Assembly: GCA_964058805.1 (NCBI GenBank)
Contig: CAXKVV010000114.1
Coordinates: forward strand, 248,001-312,000
From: Schoenoplectus triqueter
Taxonomy: Eukaryota; Streptophyta; Magnoliopsida; Poales; Cyperaceae
Direction: 5' to 3'
Length of the DNA: 64,000 bases
Part shown: in pieces, positions 49,328-61,581 of the stretch
How the letters are laid out: every line of letters begins with the position of its first letter
How positions within the stretch are numbered: the first letter of the stretch is position 1
Translations under genes and position numbers: made by a program
The notes under the pieces: model-generated
What the model was told of the DNA's origin: nothing
Database searches by the model: none
Seen by the model: the letters and a program-made list of their open reading frames with translations, nothing else

Positions 49328-49684
49328 AAAGGGAAAAGATCACTGGACAACAACTATCTTAAAAAAATCTTAAAAATAGAATAAACTTATAAATATGTTA
49401 TTCTACTTATAGATTAATAGTAATTCAAATTTCATACAATTTCATTATCATTTGATAGTCCATTAAATAATGTTAAATTGAAATCATTACAAATTATATA
49501 ATTTTTTAATGATCTTTGATGAACTATCAAATAATAATGAAATTGTATGGAATTTAAATTATTATCACTCTATAAGTAAAGAAACATATCTATAAAAAGA
49601 TTTTATTTTAAAATTTTTATTATTTATTTTAAAATTCATTGTCAAAATTGTCAAGATAAAACATTGTCAAGGATCTATTCCCTT
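49328..49684. mobile_element. Palindromic MITE family M copy
   Basis: Left CTAAAAGGGAAAAGATC pairs with right GATCTATTCCCTTAG, bordered by TA dinucleotides, possibly a TA target duplication as in Tc1/mariner-type MITEs. The core matches the 48355 copy. Confidence 0.65.
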
Positions 49685-50563
49685 AGTAAAAACATATTTC
49701 ACAAAATATTATGAACTCTCCACGATTGGCACTTGTGCAAATTTACTATCAGTTAGTGCTTGCTCTAGTCTAAGTTCAAAGCGTGTGTTGGCATTCACAC
49801 TGAGGTACATATATTGATATATAACATATTATTGAATTCGGTACACGAATCCATAACGAATACAATAAATAATCCGAATTAAGGTGAGAAAATCAAGACT
49901 AAACCGCGTTAATTTAATTTATTGAGTACTTCACCTCTCATTCTAATTCTCTACAGTACTTCAAAATTCGGTGCTAGCTCCTCCATTGCTACGTAGTTTA
50001 TATTTGCCTAAATTCATAAAATTACAAAAAAAATGTATAAAATTGTACTAAATAAATCGGAAAAAGAATAAATGGAACAGTAGTTAACGGCGCAAGAGGA
50101 CCGCGCCGTCCGGTTCATGTCCTGTCCAAAGGAAGGCACCCACACACACTCTTTTGCCACGTGGCATCCTACTAGCTACCTATGCACTCCTTCCTCCGTT
50201 TCTCTTTAACTTGTAGTGAGTCGGTGTGGCTAGTGCCTAGTGGCAGATTTGGAATGAGTTCGATCAAGTATGAATAGTTGCATCTGTCTAGTACGTACGG
50301 CCTATTCCATGCCTAGCTAGGTTTCTATTGCAAGTTGTTAATTAATTTTCAGTGGTCGACCACACAATATAATGAGTGATAATGCATTGATCAATGATGA
50401 GGTTTTGTTAAATCATAAATGGGTAGTTTTAAAAAAAGGGCTGACTTTTGATTGTTGTTCAAATCTATTGTAATTTTTACATCATATATTTACCTGTGAT
50501 TATTTTATAATTTTCCTCATTTATTTTTTATTTTTGGATGAAAAGAACACCTTTAGTTTGTTG
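49685..50563. other. Intergenic DNA with a perfect G-box
   Basis: GCCACGTGGC at 50156-50165 is a palindromic G-box, the binding core for plant bZIP/bHLH factors, inside a GC-richer patch (50085-50240). No adjacent ORF is recognised. Confidence 0.35.
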
Positions 50564-51120
50564 AGGATTTTTTACTTAAACGGTCAAAAAACAGATCTTA
50601 TCTACAGACACGGCCTAAAAGAAAATTTATTTTCACAAATGGCCTAACAAATGGCGTGATTTCAATTCACTCTCTTAAAACGCTATTTTCTCAACCCGCC
50701 CGCTTCCCAAACAAAAGAGAGAGCAAAATGACCCAAAAGACGTGAATTGAACTCACGCCCTTTAAATCCACATATCGCATTTATATCATTTTTTCACTTT
50801 CGTTGTTTTTGAAAGGTAACAACCAGAGCACATCAACGTCTAAAGGGCGTGAGTTGAACTCACGCCCTTGAAGTTTATTCAAAAGTTTAACTCACACTTT
50901 TAGATGTATTTAACTACGATAGTTGTAATCAGATAATAAAAATAACATAGGCGTGACTCACGCCATTTGTGTCTTTGGGCAGTGTTCGGGAAGGTAAAAT
51001 GAAGGTTTAAAGACGTGAGTTGAACTTATACCCTTACTTAGACTGTTTGTGAAAATAATTTTATTTTAAGACCGATTTTGTAGATAACATCGATTATTAG
51101 ATTCTTTAAGTAAAAAGTCC
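50564..51120. mobile_element. Foldback element with GGCGTGAGTT palindromes (family D)
   Basis: Inverted termini GGATTTTTTACTTAAA and, from the right, GGACTTTTTACTTAAAG continue into a shared TTATTTTCACAAA block. The interior contains palindromes: a 27-bp one at 50843-50869 with arms AAGGGCGTGAGTT and AACTCACGCCCTT around one base, others at 50739-50759 and 50950-50964, and decayed ones near 50653, 50888 and 51012. I could not identify a target duplication. There is no transposase. Confidence 0.7.
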
Positions 51121-51257
51121 GTTATGGAATTGTCATTTCAATTCACTCCATTAGCCTCATAGCATTTTTCTCATGTGCTGATCTACATCAACTGTCGTAC
51201 AAAGCTCCATAAATATAAGATTCTGATTTTGGTCAAACTAATAAAAATAAGTAGAAA

Positions 51258-51701
51258 TTACACTAGAATATATATAGAGAGAGATGAATGCTAAAATATA
51301 ACGTGTTGCACGGATACACTCGTGCACCGCATTAAAATCTTAAATTTCAAGTTAAAAATAACTGATCCAACCATTCAATATATTCTCCGTATCAAACTCT
51401 TGTAGAAAATCAAAATTTATATTTTTTTAATATTTTTTGCTATTTTTTAAGAAGAAAATCATCACTATTGGACGATCCAAATTCCTTAAATCAAGCAACT
51501 TTCTCTTGATCCAAAATATAGCACAAAATTTTCAAAAAATATAAAATTTAATTTTCTACAAAAATTTGATATGAAGAATGAATTGAACAGTTTGAATCGG
51601 TCATTTTTAACTTGAATTTTAAAATTTTAACGCGGTTCACGGATGCATCCGTGCAATACGTTGTATTTTAGCCTTCATATATATATATATATATATATAG
51701 C
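51258..51701. mobile_element. MITE inside a (TA)n tract, related to family T
   Basis: Inverted ends share GCTAAAATAYAACGTRTTGCAC and CGTGMACCGC. They are bounded by a short TA run at 51268 and a long (TA)n at 51679-51700. The interior shows the same layout and partial similarity to the copies at 26796 and 40190, but the termini differ. Confidence 0.7.
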
Positions 51702-53132
51702 ATAATTTTTGGTCTTCAAGCAAACAAGAGAAATAATTTGACGATTTGTGAAGCATAGGAAAATAGTACTCCCTACAGTATATTTTCTCAGCATGTATAC
51801 AATCTACATATGCCCAAAGTTGCATTCAAAATGGGTCCCACAACTGTTCCCTCTCTTAGGCTTTCATCAAAATGCAGTTCTCTCTTTATATGAATAGATC
51901 AATCTATCTATCTCTTCTCCATTCGTGCGGTCAGCGCATAGGAATCACAAAAACTAGGGTTTATATTTTAAGTATAGGTGAACGCCACTTCCATATTTTC
52001 AGTGGAAGGAAATGGGTTTTAAATGACAAGATGTCAGCTTGGAAAGGGGCAAGGAGACCACCTGCTTAATTTACCAAATTGTGCGCTTATATGTAATGCC
52101 ACGTTGTAATTAAACAAAGTTTCTTGTTTGATGAGGATGTACACTTTGGATGGGGAATGGGGGATCTAAGTGATATAAATTTCAAGATAGATTTTATGTG
52201 CTCTTAATTTCTGAACCTTTCCTATGTGGCAGCGACCACTATGGCACTGTGTGACCACTGTTTAGCTTTTCTACAGCTAAAAAGAATTTTTAAGGAACTG
52301 GTATGATAGTTTTCAGGTGTGGAGTCACATGGGGTCCACTTTCCATCCTGACCAAAAGAAAAAACTATTAACGAAATCAACAATATACTAATGCTCTTTT
52401 TCTTCCAAATCCTAAATGGGCGTTCCTACGTTTCTTTTTGTGACATTTAAAATTAAAACCATTCAAAGACTCTTTAGGAAAAAAAATTCCGTGTTACACC
52501 CAAAACCATCTATAAATAGAGAGCTAATATAAAATATTGAATTGCTCAATAACTATAATATAATTAATATGTGTAGAATATGTTTATTTATTGAAATGAA
52601 GTTTAATCTAATAAGATTTTGAACTCTCTCTGCGATTGTTCTAAGTTTCTAACAATATATATAGTCCAAACACAATCTTTTTTTTTTGTTAATGTGAATT
52701 AAGTGTAATAAATGATTTTAATATATATTGGTTCATTAGGAGCGTCATATTAGAACTCTACAAAATATTGTTTGCCGCCTCTCAACAATGAGTTTAACTC
52801 GGACAAACATACAGCTCGGTCCTATATATATGTACGTAATTATATATTCTATATTATATTTGACAAAGTTTTTATCTTAATTTTCTGCAGTTATTATATA
52901 ATCAATTAACCTAATATATTTTTCGTTTTCAAAGTAGCACACAAACACTCACTGTTAAATGCAAAAAGTAATCACAATGTGTCACACAAGATATGACACG
53001 AGGAACCAACAGTAGCTTGAAAGTTGGGTGGAGCAAACAAACCTTCCCTTTGTATTATATACACTTGAAATAAATGGAGAGGACCCACCTACCTCCTAAA
53101 GTTTCAGCACTTCTCTTTTACCCAAGCTAACC
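51702..53132. other. AT-rich intergenic DNA, nothing recognised
   Basis: Short ORFs at 51872 and elsewhere lack any recognisable domain. Confidence 0.35.
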
Positions 53133-53141
53133 CTGTTTTTG

Positions 53142-53508
53142 TAGATTTTGTTATATATAATAATTATAAAAATCATATTATTAATAATAAGAGTGATAAA
53201 AAACAAAATTTTAAATAATGGCAGCGCGCCACTGTCAGTGGCGTCTTTGTGTTGGCAGTGACGTTTTTACTGAAATGTGTCACTGTCAGTGGCATCTTTA
53301 CTGAAACGCGCCACTGCCAGTGGCGCGTTTGCCTAAAAATGGGTTTTATAAATACACGCATAGATAGATACCTACGTGGTTGGTATTTGTAGGAGACAAA
53401 CGCGCCACTGCCAGTGGTGCGGAACCATTCGTAGATTTAAAATTTATCTTTTATCACTCTTATTATTAATAATATAATTTTTATAATTATTATATTTAAA
53501 AAAATCTG
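53142..53508. mobile_element. Mutator-like foldback element with GC palindrome array, copy B
   Basis: Long inverted termini start TAGATTTTG on the left and, inverted, CAGATTTTTT on the right. Candidate 9-bp duplications are CTGTTTTTG and CTGTTTTGT, differing by one T in the run. Palindromic units lie at 53223, about 53251 (half), 53275, 53306 (perfect) and 53400. It shares units and AT-rich termini with copies A and C but is more decayed. Confidence 0.8.
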
Positions 53509-53519
53509 CTGTTTTGTAT

Positions 53520-54575
53520 AGCCTTTTCTCATGAGTCATGAGAAAGAGTTGTACTACTAACCTACAGAGCGACCTCCAATCAATAGTATTATAGTCATAT
53601 TAGAGAAAGTATAAAAAATATATGTTTAGTACGGCCCATAATCTAAACACATGAACAGGATATAGTCAAACCATCCAGGCCTAGGAATATGATATATATA
53701 TTTCAGCTAAATGAGACATCTAGATTGCAGTTGGTCATAAAATCTATATGTAGGAGTGCATGGTGTTTTGTTTAATTGAACTTTGGGGATTGAGAGAAGA
53801 GAAAGATTTGACTTGTGTTATTTTGTATTTGTTTGTGAACTGAATAACCAATGCATTTGCACTAGTCTCTAAGTTTGTACTCCCAAGGATACTAGAATAA
53901 ATAAATAAAAAATGGTGGCACATGCTTTAACTAAGGAACATTCTAAATTCTAATGACAAGAGAATTACCCACCTTACAAATTATTTGTTATACAATGAGA
54001 CATTAAGGGCATTTTTCAAGGAGGAGGAGAGATGAATTTCACAATTCCTAGTTAACTGCACTCTAATTTACTCCATGAATCACCTAGTTAAGGGGAGTTT
54101 ATTTTTCATTGTTAAATGTACAGACTAATACCATATTCGTATTTGTTATAAGATGATTCACCTTGTGCTGAATTTGTTTAACAACACTTATTTAGAAATT
54201 CATCAATTCAAAAACATGAGAAAGCGAATGTATTATACCTGGATCCATTTGTTCCTACATTCTTAAGAGATGCTTCATTTTGTATTAATCAACGCGAAAA
54301 CTTCAGAAAGCAAATGCAAGATTAATTGATTACATCTTGAAGGTTCTAGTTAATTGATGCTTCATTTTGTATGTATTACTGATTTGTAAGCTCGCAATCA
54401 TCTTTGCTTGAGATGATCAGAATGGATATACAGTATAAACACTCTTCTTTAAAGCAAAGCAGCAAATTTAATATGATACTAAAGATACCCCAGTCAAGCT
54501 CTCCACCCACCTAATTTTGTAATCTTTCATTGAAAAAGTTCTATGAGATTAGATCCACGGTGCTTAGTACATAAT
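53520..54575. other. AT-rich intergenic DNA
   Basis: No gene is recognised. A run of 14 G lies at 54582-54595, just beyond this stretch. Confidence 0.35.
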
Positions 54576-54581
54576 TAAAAT

Positions 54582-54595
54582 GGGGGGGGGGGGGG
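54582..54595. repeat. Poly-G run
   Basis: Fourteen consecutive G residues; a similar run of 15 C lies at 57168-57182 in an intron of the ClpT gene. Such runs can mark sequencing or assembly uncertainty. Confidence 0.85.
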
Positions 54596-55250
54596 AGCTA
54601 ATGATTTTGACCGCTAGAAACAATTTCACGTCAAACTCACCAATAGGTGTTGCCATGTCAGCTTTTAGCATCATCTCTATTTGCATTAAGTGTAAAGCAT
54701 GTACAAATCAAGAAGTCTTACAGTTACAGTTAAATAAGGTTGGCGATTGTGGTGATGTATTGACACCATTATGGTGGCGAGCCAAAAGCGAAATCAGCCC
54801 CGAGAAATCGTTACCACAGAATATTTTATTAGTAGAGGTACTAATATGCAAATTTCCTCTTTTTTTTTTTAAAAAAAAAAGGCTTGACCAATTGAGCATA
54901 TCATCAGGCCAACGTTGGCATGAGATCAAAGCTGTAATGAGAACTTCGGCTGGAGATGGTCTATCCCTAATGATAGCACCATTTTCACTGAACATTGGCC
55001 CACCAACAATGAAACAATCAAGTACCCTGAATTGGATGATTACCAGTCTCAGTACCATATTTCAAAAATAGAAGAAACAAAAGAAGAGTACCAATCAAAA
55101 ACAAAGCAAGCGAAAAAGAAAAGAATTTTGAAAAATATCAATCTAGAATACTATGTTTTATATAAATGTAATTTATGTCCTTTTCCGATAACAAATCAAA
55201 ATTTAGGAGAACATGCATTGCAAAAAAGTTAACAAGATCTTAGCCATATA

Positions 55251-58200
55251 TTATCTGTAACTTACAGGAGCATCATTAACGGCCTGCAACCAAACAGAAC
55301 AAGTAATTGAGATGATTATATAAAGACGAGGACAAAAAAAATGTAATTGAATGCAACTTGTTAATTTTTTTGTAGAGGGCACTGCAATTGAAATTGAAGT
55401 CCAAAATTTGTGGGGCTTACCCTCATCAGTTTTTCTTTTGGTCGTCTGCCCTTCTAACAAGCATTAGATGATATGAAAAAGAAAATACTGCTTGGAGTAG
55501 TGAAAAAGAAGCTTACTATTTTGGAAAGCTCTTTTGCTTTTTTACTATCAAACCCCAGTGCAGTGAGTACCTTGTGACCTTTTGATTCTTTCTGCGACCA
55601 AACTCCAAGAACTAAGTGGCCTACTGTTATCTCCCCATCCCCGCCTAAATAAATAAAATAAAATAAAACAAAAGGAAAACTCAGTATATGACTGACATCA
55701 TCTTTAATTTACTTTACACAACTAACGACTATATGTGTTCCATCGCTATTAACAACTTTTGAAGAACACAATACTTCTTTTTGCTTTCCTGAGAAATAGA
55801 TAGAGACGTAGAGTGCTTCAAACTCCTTAATATTGTACAGTTAGAATTAATACAATTCTCTTTAGTGGTTGGGTACAACAGAATCATGCATTTTCAATCA
55901 CATGATATTGCATTGTTTTTAATGAAGTATGGAGAGAACTTTGATCAGCTTCACAAAACATATTGGTCCAAATGTGTAGTGCTAGTTTTGAGACGATTAC
56001 TACATGTCAGAATTCATTTTCTGGAACCCAAATTGAAATAGATATCAACACAAAGTTTTCAAGTTACACAGCTTGTACCTGTTTTGAGCTTGTAATCTAC
56101 AGCCCAATCAAGAGCTCTTTGAGTCGAATCACTCAAAGGAATGTAAAATGGAGGAGCATATCTCCAGTTCCAATCAATAACTTTGTAAGTTTCTTCACGA
56201 ACTCTTGACACTGTAATTCCAATTTCGCGCAGGTACTTGGTTGCTTCACTTGTTCCTAGTCATTAATAGAAGAAGAAGAAGAAGAATCAGCACAGATAAG
56301 AAAAAAATACCAATGGCTGCAAATTTAGGCACTTGGTACTCTACAGCAGCATTAGAACAAATGGACTTGGATCCTCTTCAGGATTGGAAACGTACTTGCA
56401 AAATTCAAATGATAATACTTATCAAAATCACATCTCAAACAAATTTGTGCCATCAAAACCCCAGTGTCACCCTCCTAAAATTCCAGGTGCTGGGAAAAGG
56501 GGTGGAGGGTTCTGTTGGGGGTCAGTGGGCAGGTAGTGGAATATGTTTAACACTGTCAGTAGTGAGTACCCTAGACTGAAGAAGTCAGGATCAACGAATA
56601 CTGTGTTTGGCAAGTTAAGTTAAAATGGATTAAAAGTTAAATCACTTAATTGAATTTTAAAGCATTGATGTTTGGTAATATAATGAAGATGTAGTAATTT
56701 GATGCAGTAGTGTTGAATATAAAATATAGAATAAGCTATTAAATATTAAAATTATAATTGAAGGACCATAAATTTCCTTATGTACTATGTTGCAAATTGT
56801 ATTATGATATGAAAGATTAGAGTGCTATCTAAGTTAAAATTATAAATAATTAATAGATAAACAACATAAAAATAAAAATGTCTAGAACAATAAATTTAAA
56901 AATACCTAATACATAAAAGCAGTATCTAAAACTATAACTACTGAGCTTAAATAAAATGAGCATAGTTACATTTCAACCAAAGCATAGATAATAGCACATG
57001 TAATATAAATGTAGACTAGTTGGAGTGATGTTGGTTCAATAGCATATTCTTTCGTTCCTGATAAGTGTTCCATAGCATATTCTTGATATCATTCCTAATT
57101 ATTTCATATTGAGAACTGTAAAGTTCTTTCTCTGGCATGTGTTTGTTTGCTTGATTGTGAGCCCGCACCCCCCCCCCCCCCCAAAAAAAAAGGACTTGGG
57201 TCCTTATTTATGGGCCTAGGTAGAGGCTAAAATCGTTCCTTGAGCATTCAAGTTAGACTTCGTAACGGGCCTAGGCCCTATCAACTATGTTACTTTGTTT
57301 TAGAATATATAAAGAGACATTTTAAGATGCTAATTTCTCTAAAACATCAAAAAAATATACTAGAAATGTGCTGTTATGGTTTGCTAACTTTCGGGTAGTG
57401 GACATTTAACTTATTACTCTCCTATGAACAACTTGATTAGTCTAAGATCAAGCCCAAATCAACGATCACCAACAATTTGTTTTGACTAAAACAGGTCAAA
57501 CAAAATAATATATAGAAATTTCCAGATGAAACAAATATTTCAAACTTTTTTCAAATGAAATTATAAATTTCCAAAAAGGCAGTCTTTTCTTTTACCTTTT
57601 CTGATAATAACTTGAAAAAATTAGTTATATATATGAAGCCATGCATTTTTTTTTGTTGTATCCTGCTGATAAAGAAGGTCCTACTTTTTTCTCAAACATG
57701 GCAATAATGAAGGGGTACATGAAGAGAGAAGAAAAAGGATGGGCAGGGGTAACTGGATAAATTAGATGCTGCTTTAAAGTTACAGCACCTACTACGGGGC
57801 TTTAAGTTTACTGAAGTAGTTCCCCTTCTTACTTCATTTCTCTACACTCTACTACATCTTACTTCAGTATTGTTTGGAAGGAGTAAGCTGATTTAAGGAT
57901 TTAAATCAGTTTTAATACAGCTGCCAATCTGAGGGTATGGTTGCAATTTCTATTACAATATTTAAACAGGCCTGGTCCATACCAGCCTGCCATCTGTTAT
58001 GAATAACACTAACCTCACTCAGGGCATCACCATTCACCAAAGTTACTCAGATGAGAAATAGCAAACTGAATCTGGCATTAACTAACTAACATGTCAGACC
58101 GAGTCATCACCAAGTTATGAATTTATTTTCTTTTTTTCTGTTTTAAATCATTCTAGAAATATTTTGGACTAATTGGCGAAGTTTATCATTTTGATTATCA

Positions 58201-59334
58201 TAACAGGTCAAAACCAAGTCTGGACCAAATCCAAGCCATTAATTCATCAAATTGCTGAGGTCAGGTTGGGTTGGGTTGGCCGAGAGGTGGTGTGGAGAGT
58301 TGTCATTCAGAGCTACAAACTTACAATACAAATCAACATCTTATTTGTATCAAAGAAATTCTGATCTCAGGTCCAATGTAATTTTTTTGTCTATATCTAG
58401 ATCCGCTTGTGTATGCACTGGTTGCAGGAGTATGGCCCAAATTGGCCCAATAAATATGTAAATACAATAAAGGGATCGTACCATCGACCAAGACACCCAT
58501 TAGGACCATCTCTGTGCCCAATTCAGGCCTCTTGAAGTTTCGTGCTTGCACCTCTGCGAGGGTGAACGACTTTAATGCCCTTGCCGACCACCTGCCAATT
58601 TTCCATTAGATCAAGGGAATATGTCTAAGTACTCAGCAGTCAGCACAATTATTGGACAACAATTGTTACTGCCAGATTTTCATTTAGCTTGAGGTTCAAA
58701 TGCTTCTTCCAATACAAGTTATGGCAGGTACAGCAATGCTGAGTCCTTACAATAATCTCGGATAAACATTCACTGTTTGTTCACTAATAAAATAAAAGAA
58801 AGTGACCTACCGTCACAAAGCATAAGCTGTATTACAAGACAATGCACTGCTAACTGGTATTGTACCAAAGCAGTTTGATCCAAGCAACCAGGGTTGGTAC
58901 CAGACTACCAGTACAGACAGTCTCAATATATGGTAAACCATAACATCAAATGCACAGTACCTGGGTTCCTTGTCACCTAGTAATCGCTCAGGCTTTCTGA
59001 AAGAAAAAAACAAAATTACAAATGAAAAAAAGAAAAACAAATATATACGAATTTGTCGACAATTGTGAGCAATGTGCAGATAAGAACAATCAAAACGGCT
59101 CAAAAAGAAAAACAACTGATTGCAAACGTACGCAGTTGGAAGAGTTAGCGCGGCGGTGATGGAGAGACGATGGGGCCGGGAGGAAAGAGAAAGTCGGGTC
59201 CAGATGCGAGGAGAGCGAAAAGTAGGGCCGCTGATAAGAGCTGGGTGGAGAGCGAGATTCGATTTGGAGATGGTAGTAGACGGGACTTGCACTGTAACAT
59301 GGAAGAAGCAGCCTCCTACTGCCGATGATGCCAT
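55251..59334 (-). CDS. CLPT: Plastid Clp protease accessory protein ClpT (239 residues, seven exons)
   Basis: Exons on the minus strand: 59334-59132, 58996-58961, 58591-58482, 56255-56079, 55644-55517, 55453-55421, 55283-55251. All junctions are GT-AG with consistent phase, totalling 720 bp. Residues 1 to about 65 look like a chloroplast transit peptide (Ser/Thr/Arg-rich, starting MASSA). Two Clp-N-like repeats follow: about 80-145 (SARALKSFTLAEVQARNF, GTEMVLMGVLVDG) and 160-217 (STQRALDWAV, GHLVLGVWSQKESKGHKVL). ClpT proteins are small relatives of the ClpC N-domain that bind the plastid ClpPR core; no AAA+ module is present, as expected. The length matches CLPT1/CLPT2 of Arabidopsis as I remember them. 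The linker WNWRYAPPFYIPLSD and the basic C-terminal tail are less typical. Which paralogue it is cannot be decided here. Confidence 0.9.
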
Positions 59335-59878
59335 TTTGGGGTTTTAGTTTTGATGCTTTTGATTTGAGGGGGGTTAATCAACGGCGGTGTCGCTGGGACT
59401 GGGAGAGGAGAGGGGGTGAGTGATAAGTTGCAGCTGGATTGGTCTGGATCGAATCCTATCCAGTTGTACGAAATCTGCTCGAACGCACATAAAGCATTGG
59501 ACTGGACGGACGAGATGATCAATTGACAAACATTTAGATGGTGTCCTGTTTTTAGAGTACATATATCATATGATGTATTAGTTAGGAACTTAGGATATTG
59601 ATAGCATCATGAATTCACGATTGTGATGTGATCTGATGAGATATAGCGGATGGATATTTGCTTTTAGATTTTCAAGTTTTCTAAAATGATAATTTTCTGT
59701 GAGACAACGTTATAATAGTTGTGGTTCCGAAGTGGATGGAGTCATGAAGAAATATATTATAATAAAAGATGTTGACAATGAACCCTTTGCTTCCATGAAT
59801 GAGATTTTTCAATTTACAACAATGAATCCTGAATATTAAACTCACTCAAATTGTTAAATTTAGGATTAATATTATGAG
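59335..59878. other. Promoter-side flank of the ClpT gene
   Basis: 59335-59520 is GC-richer than its surroundings and is probably the 5' UTR and promoter of the minus-strand ClpT gene. ORFs there are shadows. No clear TATA box was chosen. Confidence 0.35.
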
Positions 59879-59879
59879 A

Positions 59880-60217
59880 TGTAACTGAACTTTAATGTTT
59901 ATTTATATTTGATCACTAAATATTCATTTTTTTTATCATTCAACTTTGATGTTTATTCATATTTGATCAATCCCATTAATTTTTTCATTCAAAAAATAAT
60001 TGAAAAATTAATGAAAAAATAAATATAATATCATTTCATTTATTCATTTTTATTTCAATAAGTTTTGACAATAAATATAATTTTATTTCAATTATTTTTG
60101 AATGAAAAAACTAACAGGCGTAACTAAATATGGATAAATATCAAAGTTTAGTGACTAAAAATAGATAAATAAAAAATCAGTGACCAAATACAGATAAACA
60201 TCAAAATTCAGTGACCT
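59880..60217. mobile_element. MITE with repeated GGTCACTGAACTTTGATGTTT-like ends
   Basis: The left side has TGAACTTTAATGTTTATTTA then TTTGATCACTAAATATTCA. The right side is its inverse, seen as GTTTAGTGACTAAAAATAGA and AACATCAAAATTCAGTGACC. Each arm holds two tandem variants of the motif. No TSD was resolved. Confidence 0.6.
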
Positions 60218-60904
60218 GTCAGAAAAAATTAACCATTAAATTTAGATTAAAAAATTGACAAAACTTTAGTTGATATTGAACATTTAATGTCAATACTATT
60301 TAATATTTATCTGATATAGAAACAAAAGAGACTATTTTATAACATAAACTTAAAGAAAAATATCTCAAAAATTAAAAACTTTTTTTTTTACTCTTTTATA
60401 TTTTTGTTCTTGAATTTACATTCACAAAAAAATATTTTTTTTTGTGAGGAACACAAATTTATAAATAATAGAAAACAACACTATACAATGTTATGTAGTT
60501 GTATGAAGGTATTATAGTCATTTTATACTCAAATTTATTAAAATGAAGTAAGATAAAAAGTAAATGAAATAATTAGTTTAATATTTTACAAGCAGAAAAC
60601 TAGAATGCGTTGGTCAATTATCACGAGTGAAATTTCAAAGGCAAGCCATTTCGGTTTGAACGGTTGATGTTTGATGCATGACTTGGGCTTGAACCTCCTT
60701 TTGAAGGACAAACAAAGAAGATTTGTTGGGCCTAACCCAATACAAAAACAACGACCCAAGTTGACTGCGCTGCGCCTATCAGTATCAGCAGTGGATCAAG
60801 CAAGTCGTCCCAGAGACTCGTGCTCCTCGGTCTGACCTGTGGCAATTTAGTAAATTACCGTACGTAACGAGGTCATAATATATTAAAACAATATACATTA
60901 GATA

Positions 60905-61522
60905 TAGGGTTATAAAAAAACCCGGATGGGTCAGACCCGACCCGCTGAACCCGTGGCCGTGACCCGTCCCGCCCCGACCCGTGATCCAACCCGTCAAACC
61001 CGTGACCCGTTAGAACCGACGGGTCTAGCACGGGCGCGGGCAAAAAAATTTCAAAAAAACCCGTGCTAGACCCGACCCGTTTTGGACCCGTCCCGACCCG
61101 ACCCGACCCGCCCAACCCGTCCCGGGAATCCGTGCAAACCCGGGAAAATTAAAAAAAAAATTCAAAAAATTATGGAAAAAATTAATTTTTTGGTAAAAAT
61201 ATAAATAATTATATATTTTAAATATTCTTAATAATTATTTTTGAATTTTTCGGAAATTTTGAGAATTTATTTGAATTTTATTGGGTTATTTTTGAATTTT
61301 GAAAAAAAAAAACCTTGGACCCGACCCGACCTGCCCCACCCTTGGACCCGACCCGCCCCGCCCCGCTGACCCGTCCGACCCGACGGGTCTAGGACGGGTC
61401 GCGGCCAAACCCCCCAAAATGGACCCGTCCCGTGAAAACCCGTTGACCCGTCCCAACCCGTCCCGCCAAAACCCGCCGACCCGTGCAAACCCGTCCCGAC
61501 CCGACCCGTTTTTAATACTCTA
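60905..61522. mobile_element. hAT-type MITE with GACCCG arrays
   Basis: Ends TAGGGTTATAAAAA and, inverted, TAGAGTATTAAAAA fit YARNG. The exact 8-bp duplication ATTAGATA lies at 60897-60904 and 61523-61530. Two GC-rich blocks of GACCCG/CCCGTC repeats (60920-61145 and 61315-61510) flank an AT-rich centre. ORFs here are repeat translations. Confidence 0.9.
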
Positions 61523-61581
61523 ATTAGATAAAGCAAAGCAACCAAGCAAGCTCCACAGGACAGAAAAGGTAAGAGCAACAG

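Noticed and set aside
54580..55072. 163-residue plus-strand ORF and its 116-residue minus-strand partner (54708-55058)
   Set aside because: Neither has a recognised domain. The plus ORF starts in a 14-G run, both read through a poly-A/T stretch, and the minus one could be a stray exon or 3' UTR sequence downstream of ClpT, but no splice partner was convincing.
58813..59131. Continuation of the ClpT first-exon ORF to 173 residues
   Set aside because: A donor at 59131 in phase with the following short exon restores the Clp-N domain; the extension is hydrophobic intron translation.
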